Below, in pieces: positions 52,744-60,443 of a stretch of DNA of 64,000 bases. The stretch lies in assembly GCA_004005435.1 (NCBI GenBank), contig RZWH01000002.1, forward strand, positions 620,001 through 684,000. Direction: 5' to 3'. A program made the position numbers and the translations under genes. Below the pieces are notes generated by a model. It did no database searches. It saw only the letters and a list, made by a program, of their open reading frames with translations, and was not told the origin of the DNA. The stretch is from Rhodobacteraceae bacterium CCMM004 (GTDB taxonomy: Bacteria > Pseudomonadota > Alphaproteobacteria > Rhodobacterales > Rhodobacteraceae). Positions within the stretch are counted from its first letter, which is position 1; every line of letters begins with the position of its first letter.

Positions 52744-53262
52744 ATGCCGGATGGGGGCCAGAGGGTGAGCCAGGAGTTCGTGCCAGGACCGGATACGGCG
52801 CGCGCCTTTCGCGACGCGCTGGGGCGGTTCGCCACCGGCGTCTGCGTGGTCACCTGCCGGTCCGCGGGGCGCCCCCTCGGCATCACCGCCAACAGTTTCG
52901 CCAGCGTCTCGCTGGACCCGCCCTTGGTCCTGTGGTCCCCGGCCAAGGCATCGCGCCGCTATCGCCCCTTCGTCGAGGCGGGGCACTTCGCCATCCACGT
53001 CATGGCCGATCACCAGAGCGCGGTCTGCCTGGGCTTCGTGCGCGAGGGCGCGGCCTTCGACGCGCTGACCTGGTCGGAGAACGCCGAGGGCGTGCCGCTG
53101 ATCGACGGCTGTTTGGCGCGGTTCGACTGCGTGCAGGAGGCGGTGCACGACGCCGGCGACCACGCCATCGTCATCGGCCGCGTGCGCAGCGCCAGTTTCG
53201 AGGAGGGCGCGCCCCTCCTCTTCGTCGCTGGACAGTACGGGCGGTTCACCACCGCCCCCTGA
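52744..53262 (+). CDS. smoA: Flavin reductase (HpaC/RutF-like), partner of the monooxygenase
   Basis: 172 residues. Typical flavin-reductase domain: FRDALGRFATGVCVVTC, GITANSFASVSLDPPLVLW and AGHFAIHVMA near residue 85. It supplies reduced FMN to the SsuD-type oxygenase. ATG 52744 starts one base after the AKR stop. With the two genes before it, it makes the complete oxidative desulfonation set. Confidence 0.87.
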   Translation: MPDGGQRVSQEFVPGPDTARAFRDALGRFATGVCVVTCRSAGRPLGITANSFASVSLDPPLVLWSPAKASRRYRPFVEAGHFAIHVMADHQSAVCLGFVREGAAFDALTWSENAEGVPLIDGCLARFDCVQEAVHDAGDHAIVIGRVRSASFEEGAPLLFVAGQYGRFTTAP

Positions 53263-53342
53263 CCTGCGACTGTCCGCCGCAAGCCTCGGGACAGGGGCGC
53301 GGCACCATCGGCCCGCCGGGGCCGCGATAGGGAGGAGGGCGC

Positions 53343-53969
53343 ATGGGCGTCTTGAAGGGGCTCTTGTGGCCGTTCCAGACCTGGAACGACCTGGTCCTGC
53401 CGGTCGGCCGCTGGATCGCAGTCGTCGCCATCGGCCTGATGGTCGTGGCGATCCTGATCCAAGTCTTCTTTCGCTACGTCCTGAACAACGCCCTGCCCTG
53501 GCCCGATGAGGCCGCGCGCTTCGCCATGCTGTGGATGACCGGGCTGATCGCGCCGATGGCATTCCGCCGCGGCGGGTTCGTGGCCATCGACATGCTGGGC
53601 CGCGCCCTGCCCCGCACCGTGTCGGCGCTGCTGTCGATCCTGCTGTTGCTGATCTCGGGGGTCGTTTTGGCCTTTGCCATGCGCATTGGGTTCAACGAGT
53701 TGGGGGGCTTCGGGGCCAAGTTCGCGACCGCCTCGCTCTACGTCCCCTTCAACCTGGGCGGCGTGTGCGAAATCCTGGGGGCCAAGCCGTCGGTCGAAAG
53801 CCTCTGGTGCCGGGTGCCGCGCAGTTGGATGATGGCCAGCCTGTTCGTCGGCGTGGTCCTGCTCTTCATCGTCAATGTCGAGCTCCTCTTGCGCGAAATC
53901 CTGACCCTCCTGGGGGTCCGGGACCTCAAGTCGCTGGCGGCGCCCGAAAACGAACTGATGGCGGAGTGA
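53343..53969 (+). CDS. TRAP transporter small permease (DctQ type)
   Basis: 208 residues, four membrane helices. DctQ signature FFRYVLNNALPWPDEAARFAM followed by FRRGGFVAIDMLG. A longer periplasmic loop (KFATASLYVPFNLGG to LWCRVPRSWMMAS) lies before the last helix. It is 80 bp after the flavin reductase, with GGGAGGAGG before the start, so it may belong to the same operon. Confidence 0.92.
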   Translation: MGVLKGLLWPFQTWNDLVLPVGRWIAVVAIGLMVVAILIQVFFRYVLNNALPWPDEAARFAMLWMTGLIAPMAFRRGGFVAIDMLGRALPRTVSALLSILLLLISGVVLAFAMRIGFNELGGFGAKFATASLYVPFNLGGVCEILGAKPSVESLWCRVPRSWMMASLFVGVVLLFIVNVELLLREILTLLGVRDLKSLAAPENELMAE

Positions 53970-53973
53970 ACGC

Positions 53974-55263
53974 ATGTTGATCTGGTTCCTCCCCGTCTTT
54001 CTCGTCTTCCTGATGATCGGGTTGCCGGTGTTCTTTGGCCTCTTGGCAGCGCCGGGGATCCTTCTGTGGCTGAACGGTCAGGAGCGCGACATCACGCTGC
54101 TCTACCGCAACGTCTATAACGGGATGGACAGCTTTCCGCTGATGGCGATCCCGTTCTTCATGCTCGCGGGCGAGTTGATGAACAAAGGCGGCATCACCGT
54201 GCGCCTGGTGGAGTTCGCCCAGGCGATGATGGGCCATCTCCGGGGCGGCCTGGCCCATGTCAACGTCCTGTCCTCGATGCTGTTTGCGGGCCTGTCTGGC
54301 TCCGCCGTGGCCGACACCTCGGCGCTGGGCTCGATGCTGATCCCGGCGATGGAGAAACAGGGCTACACCCGCCGCTTTGCCGCCGCGATCACCGCGGCCA
54401 GTTCGGTCATCGGGCCGATCATCCCGCCCTCGGGGATCATGATCATCTACGCCTATGTGATGGGCGAGTCCGTCGCCGCGCTGTTCCTGGCGGGCATCGT
54501 CCCCGGCATCATGGTCGGCGTCGGCCTGATGCTCGTCATCAAGCTGATGGCGGACAAATACGACTTTCCCGTCGCGACGCGGAAACAGACCTGGGGCGAG
54601 CGCGGCCAGGCCAGCCTCAAGGCGTTCTTTCCGCTGATGACCCCGGTGATCATCATGGGCGGCATCCTGTTGGGCATCTTCACGCCCACAGAGGCGGCGG
54701 CGGTGGCGGTGGCCTATGCGCTGATCATCGGCCTTTTCGTTCTGAGGTCGCTGAAGTTCTCGGAGATTCCCGAGGTGCTGAGCCGGGCGGCCACCACGTC
54801 GGCCGTGGTCCTGCTCCTCGTCGGCGCGGCGATGGCGTTCAAGACCGTCGTGTCGCTGAGCTATGCGCCGCAGATCCTGGCCGACTTCATCCTCAGCCTC
54901 AGCGAGAACCCGTTGATGCTGCTGTTCCTGATCAACCTGTTGCTGTTCATCGTCGGCATGTTCCTGGACGCCGGGCCGGCGATCATCATCCTGGGCCCCA
55001 TCCTCGGCCCGATCTTTACCTCGCTGGGGGTGGACCCCATCCACTTTGCCATCATCATGAGCGTCAACCTGACCGTCGGCCTGGCGACACCGCCCATGGG
55101 GCTGGTGCTGTTCGTGGCGAGTTCGGTATCGGGAGAGAAGGTCGAAACCATCGCCAAGGCGATCCTGCCCTTCCTGGCGGTGGAGATCCTGACGATATTC
55201 CTGATCACCTACATTCCCGCGATCTCGATGACGATCCCGCGGCTCACGGGCTTTGCCGGGTGA
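53974..55263 (+). CDS. TRAP transporter large permease (DctM type)
   Basis: 429 residues with about 12 membrane helices. DctM motifs: SFPLMAIPFFMLAGELMNKG, FAGLSGSAVADTSALGS, IIPPSGIMIIYAYVMGES and PILGPIFTSLGVDPIHFAII. The channel of the sodium-driven uptake system. It starts 4 bp after dctQ; its stop overlaps the GTG start of the brnT-like gene. Confidence 0.93.
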   Translation: MLIWFLPVFLVFLMIGLPVFFGLLAAPGILLWLNGQERDITLLYRNVYNGMDSFPLMAIPFFMLAGELMNKGGITVRLVEFAQAMMGHLRGGLAHVNVLSSMLFAGLSGSAVADTSALGSMLIPAMEKQGYTRRFAAAITAASSVIGPIIPPSGIMIIYAYVMGESVAALFLAGIVPGIMVGVGLMLVIKLMADKYDFPVATRKQTWGERGQASLKAFFPLMTPVIIMGGILLGIFTPTEAAAVAVAYALIIGLFVLRSLKFSEIPEVLSRAATTSAVVLLLVGAAMAFKTVVSLSYAPQILADFILSLSENPLMLLFLINLLLFIVGMFLDAGPAIIILGPILGPIFTSLGVDPIHFAIIMSVNLTVGLATPPMGLVLFVASSVSGEKVETIAKAILPFLAVEILTIFLITYIPAISMTIPRLTGFAG

Positions 55264-55799
55264 GATGGACATGGGACGAGGAGAAGGCCGCGGCGAATTT
55301 GGCGAAACACGGCGTGGCGTTCCAGGACGCCCGGCGGCTCGACATGGGCACGGCCCGGGTCATCCCCGACCGCAGGCGGCACTACGGAGAGGTGCGGTTC
55401 CGGGCGGTCGGCTTTATCGGGGATCGACTTCATGTCATGGTGTTCACCCCGAGGGGCGACGGAGTGAGGGTGATCTCGCTGAGAAAGGCGAACCGACGAG
55501 AGGAGCGCGCCCATGACGCAGACGCACGATCACCGCTACGGCGCCCCCGACGACGAGAACCCCGAGGTGACCGCCGAGGAGTTCGCGCGCGCCATGCCGT
55601 GGGCCGAGTTCTGGGAACTGCGCGCCCAGGCGCTGAACGCCACCGCCGAAGAACTCCGCAGACAGGCGGACCGGCTGGACGACGAGGCGCGGACCCTCCG
55701 CGCCCGGCACGACACCGCCGCCGAATGACCGGCCGTCACACGGCCGTTTCCGAAACCGCACTACCAAGAGCAAGACCCCAGGGAGGACACACATGCTGA
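55260..55799 (+). CDS. brnT: BrnT-like toxin, frame extended through the antitoxin gene
   Basis: 179 residues from a GTG at 55260 overlapping the dctM stop. The N-terminal ~88 residues match BrnT ribonuclease toxins: WTWDEEKAAANLAKHGVAF, RHYGEVRFRAVGFIGDRLHV and RVISLRKANRREER, with His and Arg residues of the BrnT active site. Typical BrnT ends here (about 90 residues), but this frame lacks the stop and runs 270 bases further, through all of the next gene, as an Arg/Pro-rich string. The extension may be an accident of a lost stop. Confidence 0.75.
   Translation: MRWTWDEEKAAANLAKHGVAFQDARRLDMGTARVIPDRRRHYGEVRFRAVGFIGDRLHVMVFTPRGDGVRVISLRKANRREERAHDADARSPLRRPRRREPRGDRRGVRARHAVGRVLGTARPGAERHRRRTPQTGGPAGRRGADPPRPARHRRRMTGRHTAVSETALPRARPQGGHTC
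55513..55728 (+). CDS. BrnA-like antitoxin, shortened
   Basis: 71 residues. The N-terminus DDENPEVTAEEFARAMPWAE is BrnA-like. The usual C-terminal ribbon-helix-helix DNA-binding part is missing. Instead it ends in a helical, possibly coiled-coil stretch, ELRRQADRLDDEARTLRARH. The gene lies wholly inside the extended BrnT frame in another reading frame. GAGGAGCGCGCCC precedes the start. Confidence 0.65.
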   Translation: MTQTHDHRYGAPDDENPEVTAEEFARAMPWAEFWELRAQALNATAEELRRQADRLDDEARTLRARHDTAAE

Positions 55800-56848
55800 A
55801 GACACTGACCGCCGCGGCCATCGCGGCCCTGATGGCCGGGACGGCGATGGCGCAGGACACCATCACCCTGCGCGCCACCGCCAACTCCAACGAGAACGAC
55901 GAGGACTACGACGGCCTCATCGTCTTCAAGAACTACGTCGAGCAGGCGTCGAACGGGTCGATCGAGGTCGAGATGTTCATCGGCACGCAGCTCTGCTCGA
56001 ACGGGTCGGAATGCCTTCAAGGCGTCGCCGACGGCAACATCGACATCGTCATCCAGACCTCGGGAGGGACGGCGAACGTGTTCCCCTTCGTACAGGTTCT
56101 GGACCTGCCCTATCTGATGTCGAACGACCGCGTCGCCGAGGCGGTGCTGGAGAACGGGACCGAGTTCGTCGACACCATGCAGGAGATGGTGATGGAGGGC
56201 TCGGGCGGCGCCATCCGCCTGATGACCATCGGCAACACCGGCGGCTGGCGCAACTTCGCCAACACGCAAAAGCGGATCGCGTCGCCCGAAGACATGGCGG
56301 GGCTCAAGATCCGCACCGTGGTCGCCGACCTGCCGCAGGAACTGGTCAAGGCGCTGGGCGCCTCGCCGACGCCGATCCCGTGGCCCGAGCTCTTCACCTC
56401 GTTCCAGACGGGCGTGGTGGAAGGGTCCAAGAACGGCATCACCGACATCATGGGGATGAAGTTTCCCGATGCCGGCCTGCAATACATCACCCTCGACGGC
56501 CACGCCTATATGGGCGCCTTGTGGTTCATGAACAACGAACGCTTCATGTCCATGGACGACGCGCAGAAGCGGGTGATCCTGGACGGCTTCTACCAGCTCC
56601 AGCAGGCGACCTTCGCCTCGCCCAAGCGCAAGTCGATCCAGGCCTACGAGGACTTCGCCGCAGGCGGGGGCGACATCTACGTCCCGACGCCCGAGGAGAA
56701 AGAGGCGTTTCGCGAGGCCGCGTCGCCCGTCTACGACTGGTTCAAGACCAACGTGGAGGGCGGCACCGAGATCTTCGAGGCCCTGAACGCTTCGGTCGAG
56801 GCGGCCGAGGCCGACCTGGACGAGGTCATGGGCGCCGAGATGCAGTGA
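55793..56848 (+). CDS. TRAP transporter substrate-binding protein (DctP type)
   Basis: 351 residues. Signal peptide LKTLTAAAIAALMAGTAMAQ. DctP-like motifs: GLKIRTVVADLPQELVKALG with the conserved Arg that binds a carboxylate or sulfonate, WPELFTSFQTGVVEGSKNG and FMNNERFMSM. It follows dctQM with the BrnTA-like pair in between. The ligand could be a sulfosugar, its glycoside or another acid; sequence alone does not tell. Confidence 0.9.
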   Translation: MLKTLTAAAIAALMAGTAMAQDTITLRATANSNENDEDYDGLIVFKNYVEQASNGSIEVEMFIGTQLCSNGSECLQGVADGNIDIVIQTSGGTANVFPFVQVLDLPYLMSNDRVAEAVLENGTEFVDTMQEMVMEGSGGAIRLMTIGNTGGWRNFANTQKRIASPEDMAGLKIRTVVADLPQELVKALGASPTPIPWPELFTSFQTGVVEGSKNGITDIMGMKFPDAGLQYITLDGHAYMGALWFMNNERFMSMDDAQKRVILDGFYQLQQATFASPKRKSIQAYEDFAAGGGDIYVPTPEEKEAFREAASPVYDWFKTNVEGGTEIFEALNASVEAAEADLDEVMGAEMQ

Positions 56849-56859
56849 CGCCCCGGTGG

Positions 56860-56879
56860 CGGGGCCCTCAGGGGCCCCG
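56860..56879. terminator. Hairpin between dctP and the convergent AraC gene
   Basis: An 8-bp stem CGGGGCCC-TCAG-GGGCCCCG 12 bases after the dctP stop, overlapping the 3' end of the convergent gene. No T-tract. Confidence 0.55.
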
Positions 56880-57761
56880 TCCCGTCCACCGCCGATAGTG
56901 GCGGCCCGGGCCCTCTCGATGACGGGCCCGGAACGCGCGCCAGAACTGCGCGTAACTCCCGAACCCCGCCGACAGCACCGCCCGGAGGAGCGCCCGCTCA
57001 CCGCCGCGCATGGCCCGATCCACCGCGTCGAGCCGCCGGTCGGTGCGGTAGGCGACGAGGCCCGTGCCCAGTTCGGCGGCAAAGAGATGCGACAGTCGGC
57101 TCTGGGACAGCCCCGCCTCGGCCGCGACGGAGGCGAGGTCGCGCGCCGGATCGGCGCGCAGCAGATGCGCGGCGCGAGCCACGGCGGGGTGCAGGCTCTG
57201 GGCCGGTCGGTGCTCGGCGGCCTGCCACAGCGCCCAGGCCCGCAGCAGCCACCAGCGCAGGCCCGCGCCCCGCGCCTCTGGGTCGTCGGCCGCCTGGGCC
57301 GCAGCCGCGATGGCGGCCAGCTCCTCGCCCGCGCCGGGGCTCAGCGCCCGCGGCGCGGGCGGGGGCGCCGCACCCAGGGACAGGGGCGGCCGGGCCGGAC
57401 CGGGCCCGGGCGGCCAGAGCCGGTCCGAGGCCAGCACCACCCACATGTCGAACTCGGGCGTGTCGTCCAGCAGGACGTGCACCTGCCCGCTCAGCGCCCA
57501 GAGCAGGGTCCCGGGCCCCAGTCGATGCACCGCCCCGTCGAGCAGATATCGCGCCCGGCCTTGCAGCCCGTGGAGCACCACCAGCTCGGCATGGGCTGCC
57601 GGCAGCGCCCCGGACGCGCGTCGGTCCGAGCGGCGCCAGCACACCGCATGGGGCGGCGCGACGACCAGGGGATGGGCACGGTCGACAGCCATTTCCGCAA
57701 AGACCTCACCACGGGACGCAAAGACGCGCGGCCCATTCCAGCCGATAATGCGATCCGTCAC
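56868..57761 (-). CDS. AraC family regulator
   Basis: 297 residues from a GTG at 57761. N-terminal cupin-like sensor (VFAEMAVDRAHPLVVAPPH, LLDGAVHRLGPGTLLWALSG) and two HTH segments at the C-terminus (DLASVAAEAGLSQSRLSHLF, FAAELGTGLVAYRTDRRLDA, SAGFGSYAQFWRAFRARH). It diverges from the PhyH dioxygenase gene with only 23 bp between start codons. It probably controls that gene. Confidence 0.87.
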   Translation of the reverse strand: MTDRIIGWNGPRVFASRGEVFAEMAVDRAHPLVVAPPHAVCWRRSDRRASGALPAAHAELVVLHGLQGRARYLLDGAVHRLGPGTLLWALSGQVHVLLDDTPEFDMWVVLASDRLWPPGPGPARPPLSLGAAPPPAPRALSPGAGEELAAIAAAAQAADDPEARGAGLRWWLLRAWALWQAAEHRPAQSLHPAVARAAHLLRADPARDLASVAAEAGLSQSRLSHLFAAELGTGLVAYRTDRRLDAVDRAMRGGERALLRAVLSAGFGSYAQFWRAFRARHREGPGRHYRRWTGRGP

Positions 57762-57784
57762 AATGCCTCAAGGAGACCTTTGCG

Positions 57785-58501
57785 ATGCCCCCCCGCCCCG
57801 ATTTCCGCGCCCGCGGCCATGCGGAGTTTCCCGCCGCCGTGCCGCCCGGCGCCCTGGCCGACCTGCGCGCGGCCTGCGACGCGCTCTTGGCCGAGCCCGC
57901 CGACGACGGCGGCGACGGCACCCACCGCATCGGCCTGGGCCGCGCGCGGCAGTTCCTGGCCCACCGGCACGAGGAGTTTCCGGCCGTCGAACGCTTCCTC
58001 CTCGGGCCCGAGATGGCGGCGGTGGTCGAGGCGTGCCTGGGCACGCCCGGCTATCTCTTCAACGAGCAGTTCGTGGTGAAGGGCGCGGGCAGCGGCGCCA
58101 GCTTTGCCTGGCATCAGGACGGCGCCTATGTGGGCTTCGACCACACCCCGTATCTGACCGTCTGGATCGCGCTCGACGACGCGACCGAAGAGAACGGGTG
58201 CGTCTACCTGTTGGCGCGCGACCTCGACCGGCAACCGGGGCTCGAGCCCCATGTCTGGCAGGAGGCGAGCAACGAGTTGAACGGCTACGACGGGGATGCG
58301 CCGGGCACGCCGATGACCGCCGCGGCCGGCGACGTGGTGGCGTTCAGCAGCCTGACGCTGCACCGCTCGGGCGAGAACCGCACGCCGCGGCCGCGGCGGG
58401 CCTATGTCTGCCAATACAGCGCCGAGCCCCTCCTCGACCCAGCGACCGGACGGCCCAAGCGGTTTGCCAAGCCGGTGGGAGAGGCCCCCGCCTCGGCGTG
58501 A
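57785..58501 (+). CDS. PhyH-family Fe(II)/2-oxoglutarate dioxygenase
   Basis: 238 residues. The facial triad is visible: FAWHQDGAYVGF (HxD) and, later, LTLHRSGENRTPRPRRAY with the distal His and the 2-oxoglutarate-binding Arg. The WIALDDATEENGCVYLL strand is typical of phytanoyl-CoA dioxygenase-like enzymes. These hydroxylate small molecules; substrate unknown. The start has AAGGAG upstream. Next to an AraC regulator, it may belong to the same catabolic region. Confidence 0.88.
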   Translation: MPPRPDFRARGHAEFPAAVPPGALADLRAACDALLAEPADDGGDGTHRIGLGRARQFLAHRHEEFPAVERFLLGPEMAAVVEACLGTPGYLFNEQFVVKGAGSGASFAWHQDGAYVGFDHTPYLTVWIALDDATEENGCVYLLARDLDRQPGLEPHVWQEASNELNGYDGDAPGTPMTAAAGDVVAFSSLTLHRSGENRTPRPRRAYVCQYSAEPLLDPATGRPKRFAKPVGEAPASA

Positions 58502-58504
58502 CGG

Positions 58505-58533
58505 TTGACCCGGCTGCCCCTGTCGCGGATTGT
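58505..58533 (+). promoter_or_regulatory. Candidate sigma-70-type promoter of the tse2-like gene
   Basis: TTGACC (58505-58510) and GATTGT (58528-58533) are 17 bases apart, 45 bases before the toxin gene. The -10 match is poor, so this is tentative. Confidence 0.3.
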
Positions 58534-58577
58534 GCGAGTCGTTTCAGACCCGCCGCCGCGACAGGATTCCGACACCG

Positions 58578-59042
58578 ATGGCCACCACCCCCGAGGATCT
58601 CTGGCGCGCCGTCGACACCCGCGACATGATCCAGGTCGACACCGACAGCGGGCCGGTGATCGGCGTCCTCTGCCCTGCGATGTCGCGGCACAAGGTCGGC
58701 GTCCATCCTGAGAGCGGCGAGGACATCTTTCGCGACCCCGAGGTCGCGGTGACCGACGACATGGTGCAGCCCGGGGGCGGCACGTCGCTGTTCAACCAGG
58801 ACCGGTTCCTGGGCAGCCGCAAGTGGCATTTCTTTTACGTGCCGCGGGACACGGTGGTGCCGCCCGAGCTGAACGTCTCCGGGCCGACCTACAACGTCTA
58901 TTTCGACGCCAACCACTATCTGATCGAGACCCGCAAGCCGATCCCGGTGTCGAGCTACCGCGGCGCGCTCGACAACTTCGCCCGCGCCGCGTTCGCCAAG
59001 CGCTATGCCGACGCGCGGCGCTTTACCGGGCCGGGACGATGA
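58578..59042 (+). CDS. Tse2-like ADP-ribosyltransferase toxin
   Basis: 154 residues from ATG 58578. The second half aligns by eye with the Pseudomonas T6SS effector Tse2: GGGTSLFNQ against TGGTSVFDR, VPPELNVSGPTYNVYFDANH against IPPDLKVKQDSYNKRLQATH, and SYRGALDNFARAAFAKRY against the HLDNFVRNAIRRQW segment. The pattern of a His-rich N-terminal half is similar. Tse2 is a cytosolic growth-arrest toxin with an ADP-ribosyltransferase-like fold. The gene overlaps the likely immunity gene (ATGA). No T6SS genes are in this window. Confidence 0.82.
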   Translation: MATTPEDLWRAVDTRDMIQVDTDSGPVIGVLCPAMSRHKVGVHPESGEDIFRDPEVAVTDDMVQPGGGTSLFNQDRFLGSRKWHFFYVPRDTVVPPELNVSGPTYNVYFDANHYLIETRKPIPVSSYRGALDNFARAAFAKRYADARRFTGPGR

Positions 59043-59284
59043 CCCAGACCGCGCCGGCCCTCACCGTCGCCACGCTGATGACGGCGATCCGCGCGGTCAG
59101 CCGCGAGGCGCGGCGCCTGCACCGGCTGCGCGCCGACGCCGACGAGCGCGACGAGGACCGGGTGATCGCCATCGAGGACGAGTTGATGGCCAACGCCACC
59201 GCCGCGGCCGAACTGCGCGGCCATTACGAGGCGTTGCAGCGGCAGTCCGACAACCTGCCGCTCTATCACAAGCTGTTGGACTGA
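59039..59284 (+). CDS. Tsi2-like immunity/antitoxin protein
   Basis: 81 residues. It matches the Tsi2 pattern: TLMTAIRAVSREARRLHRL against TLMVAIQCVAARTRELDAQ, then AAELRGHYEALQRQSDNLPL and YHKLLD against a region ending GLPPYDRLI. Tsi2 is a small acidic, helical dimer that blocks Tse2. Here the start codon overlaps the toxin stop, as is common for toxin-antitoxin pairs. Confidence 0.82.
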   Translation: MTQTAPALTVATLMTAIRAVSREARRLHRLRADADERDEDRVIAIEDELMANATAAAELRGHYEALQRQSDNLPLYHKLLD

Positions 59285-59297
59285 GGCGCCGCGCCGC

Positions 59298-60038
59298 TCA
59301 GAGCTGGGCCATCACCTCGTCCGAGGTCTCGAAGTTCGCCGTGACGGTCTGGACGTCGTCGTCGTCGTCCAGCGCCTCCATGAGGCGCATGAGCTTTTGC
59401 ATCCCGTCGAGATCCAGTTCGGTCGTGGTGGTGGGGCGCCAGGCGAGCTTGGTCGTGTCGCTCTCGCCCAGGTCGGCCTCCAGAGCCGTCGACACCTCAT
59501 TCAGGTCGGTGTCGGCGCACCAGATCACGTGCCCCTCCTCGGTGCTCTCCACGTCCTCGGCGCCGGCCTCGATGGCGGCCATCATCACCGTGTCGGCGTC
59601 GCCCGCCTCGGCGGAGTAGGTCACCTGACCCTTGCGTTCGAAGAGGAAGGACACCGACCCGGTCTCGCCCAGGTTGCCGCCATGCTTGCCGAAGGTCGAG
59701 CGCACGGTCGACGCGGTGCGGTTGCGGTTGTCGGTCATCGCCTCGACGATCACCGCCACTCCGCCGGGGCCGTAGCCCTCATAGCGGATTTCCTCGTAAT
59801 TGTCGCCGTCGCCTGCCTGGCTCTTGTCGATGGCGCGCTGGATCACGTCCTTGGGGACCGAGTTGGACTTGGCCTCCTTGACCGCCAGGCGCAGGCGCGG
59901 GTTCTTGTCGGGGTCGGGGTCGCCCATCTTGGCCGCGACGGTGATCTCCTTGGCCAGCTTGGAGAACAGCTTGGACCGCGCGGCGTCCTGGCGTCCCTTG
60001 CGATGTTGAATATTGGCCCACTTGCTGTGCCCTGCCAT
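59298..60038 (-). CDS. yebC: YebC/PmpR family protein
   Basis: 246 residues. Begins [20 protein letters not shown], the YebC signature, and has [20 protein letters not shown] and the acidic loop [17 protein letters not shown] near the end. YebC proteins act in translation of difficult sequences and as DNA-binding regulators. Convergent with the tsi2-like gene, 13 bp apart. Confidence 0.95.
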   Translation of the reverse strand: MAGHSKWANIQHRKGRQDAARSKLFSKLAKEITVAAKMGDPDPDKNPRLRLAVKEAKSNSVPKDVIQRAIDKSQAGDGDNYEEIRYEGYGPGGVAVIVEAMTDNRNRTASTVRSTFGKHGGNLGETGSVSFLFERKGQVTYSAEAGDADTVMMAAIEAGAEDVESTEEGHVIWCADTDLNEVSTALEADLGESDTTKLAWRPTTTTELDLDGMQKLMRLMEALDDDDDVQTVTANFETSDEVMAQL

Positions 60039-60104
60039 GGGGTCTCTCTCTTTGCCGATGTCACCTGGATCGGCGTGCCTGATAGCCCAGAACGGCGGCT
60101 GCGT

Positions 60105-60443
60105 TCAAGACGTGGGCGCACCGCCGCCCCAGCCGCTGGGCGCGCCTCCGGGCGGGGTCAGCACCACCCGGCCGCCGCCGGGCGCCAGCGGGCGGCGGGC
60201 GGTGCGGTCGGCGCCCCGGACCGCGACGGTCCAGAGATGCGGGCACCCGGCCAGCCGCGCGGTCCAGTCGGCGGCGCGACCGGGGCGCACGGCGACGCAG
60301 AGGCTGCCGTCCGAGAACCGCGCGGTGACGGCGTCGCGGTAGAGCGTGACGGCGCGGGGCTCGGCCGCGGCCGCGGGCGCGCGCGGCACCGGCGGCTGGG
60401 CGACGCAGCCCGCAAGCGCCAGAACGATCAGGACCCGCCTCAT
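60105..60443 (-). CDS. Small lipoprotein
   Basis: 112 residues. The signal RRVLIVLALAGC ends with the lipobox Cys. The mature part is Ala/Arg/Gly-rich (VTLYRDAVTARFSDGSLCVA, GCPHLWTVAV) with two more cysteines. No family recognised. The start overlaps the stop of the SLC13-type transporter (ATGA), so it is coupled to it. Confidence 0.66.
   Translation of the reverse strand: MRRVLIVLALAGCVAQPPVPRAPAAAAEPRAVTLYRDAVTARFSDGSLCVAVRPGRAADWTARLAGCPHLWTVAVRGADRTARRPLAPGGGRVVLTPPGGAPSGWGGGAPTS

Noticed and set aside
57785-58501. PhyH dioxygenase as a sulfoquinovose dioxygenase replacing the monooxygenase
   Set aside because: It is of the phytanoyl-CoA dioxygenase type rather than the TauD type, and a full monooxygenase set is already present.
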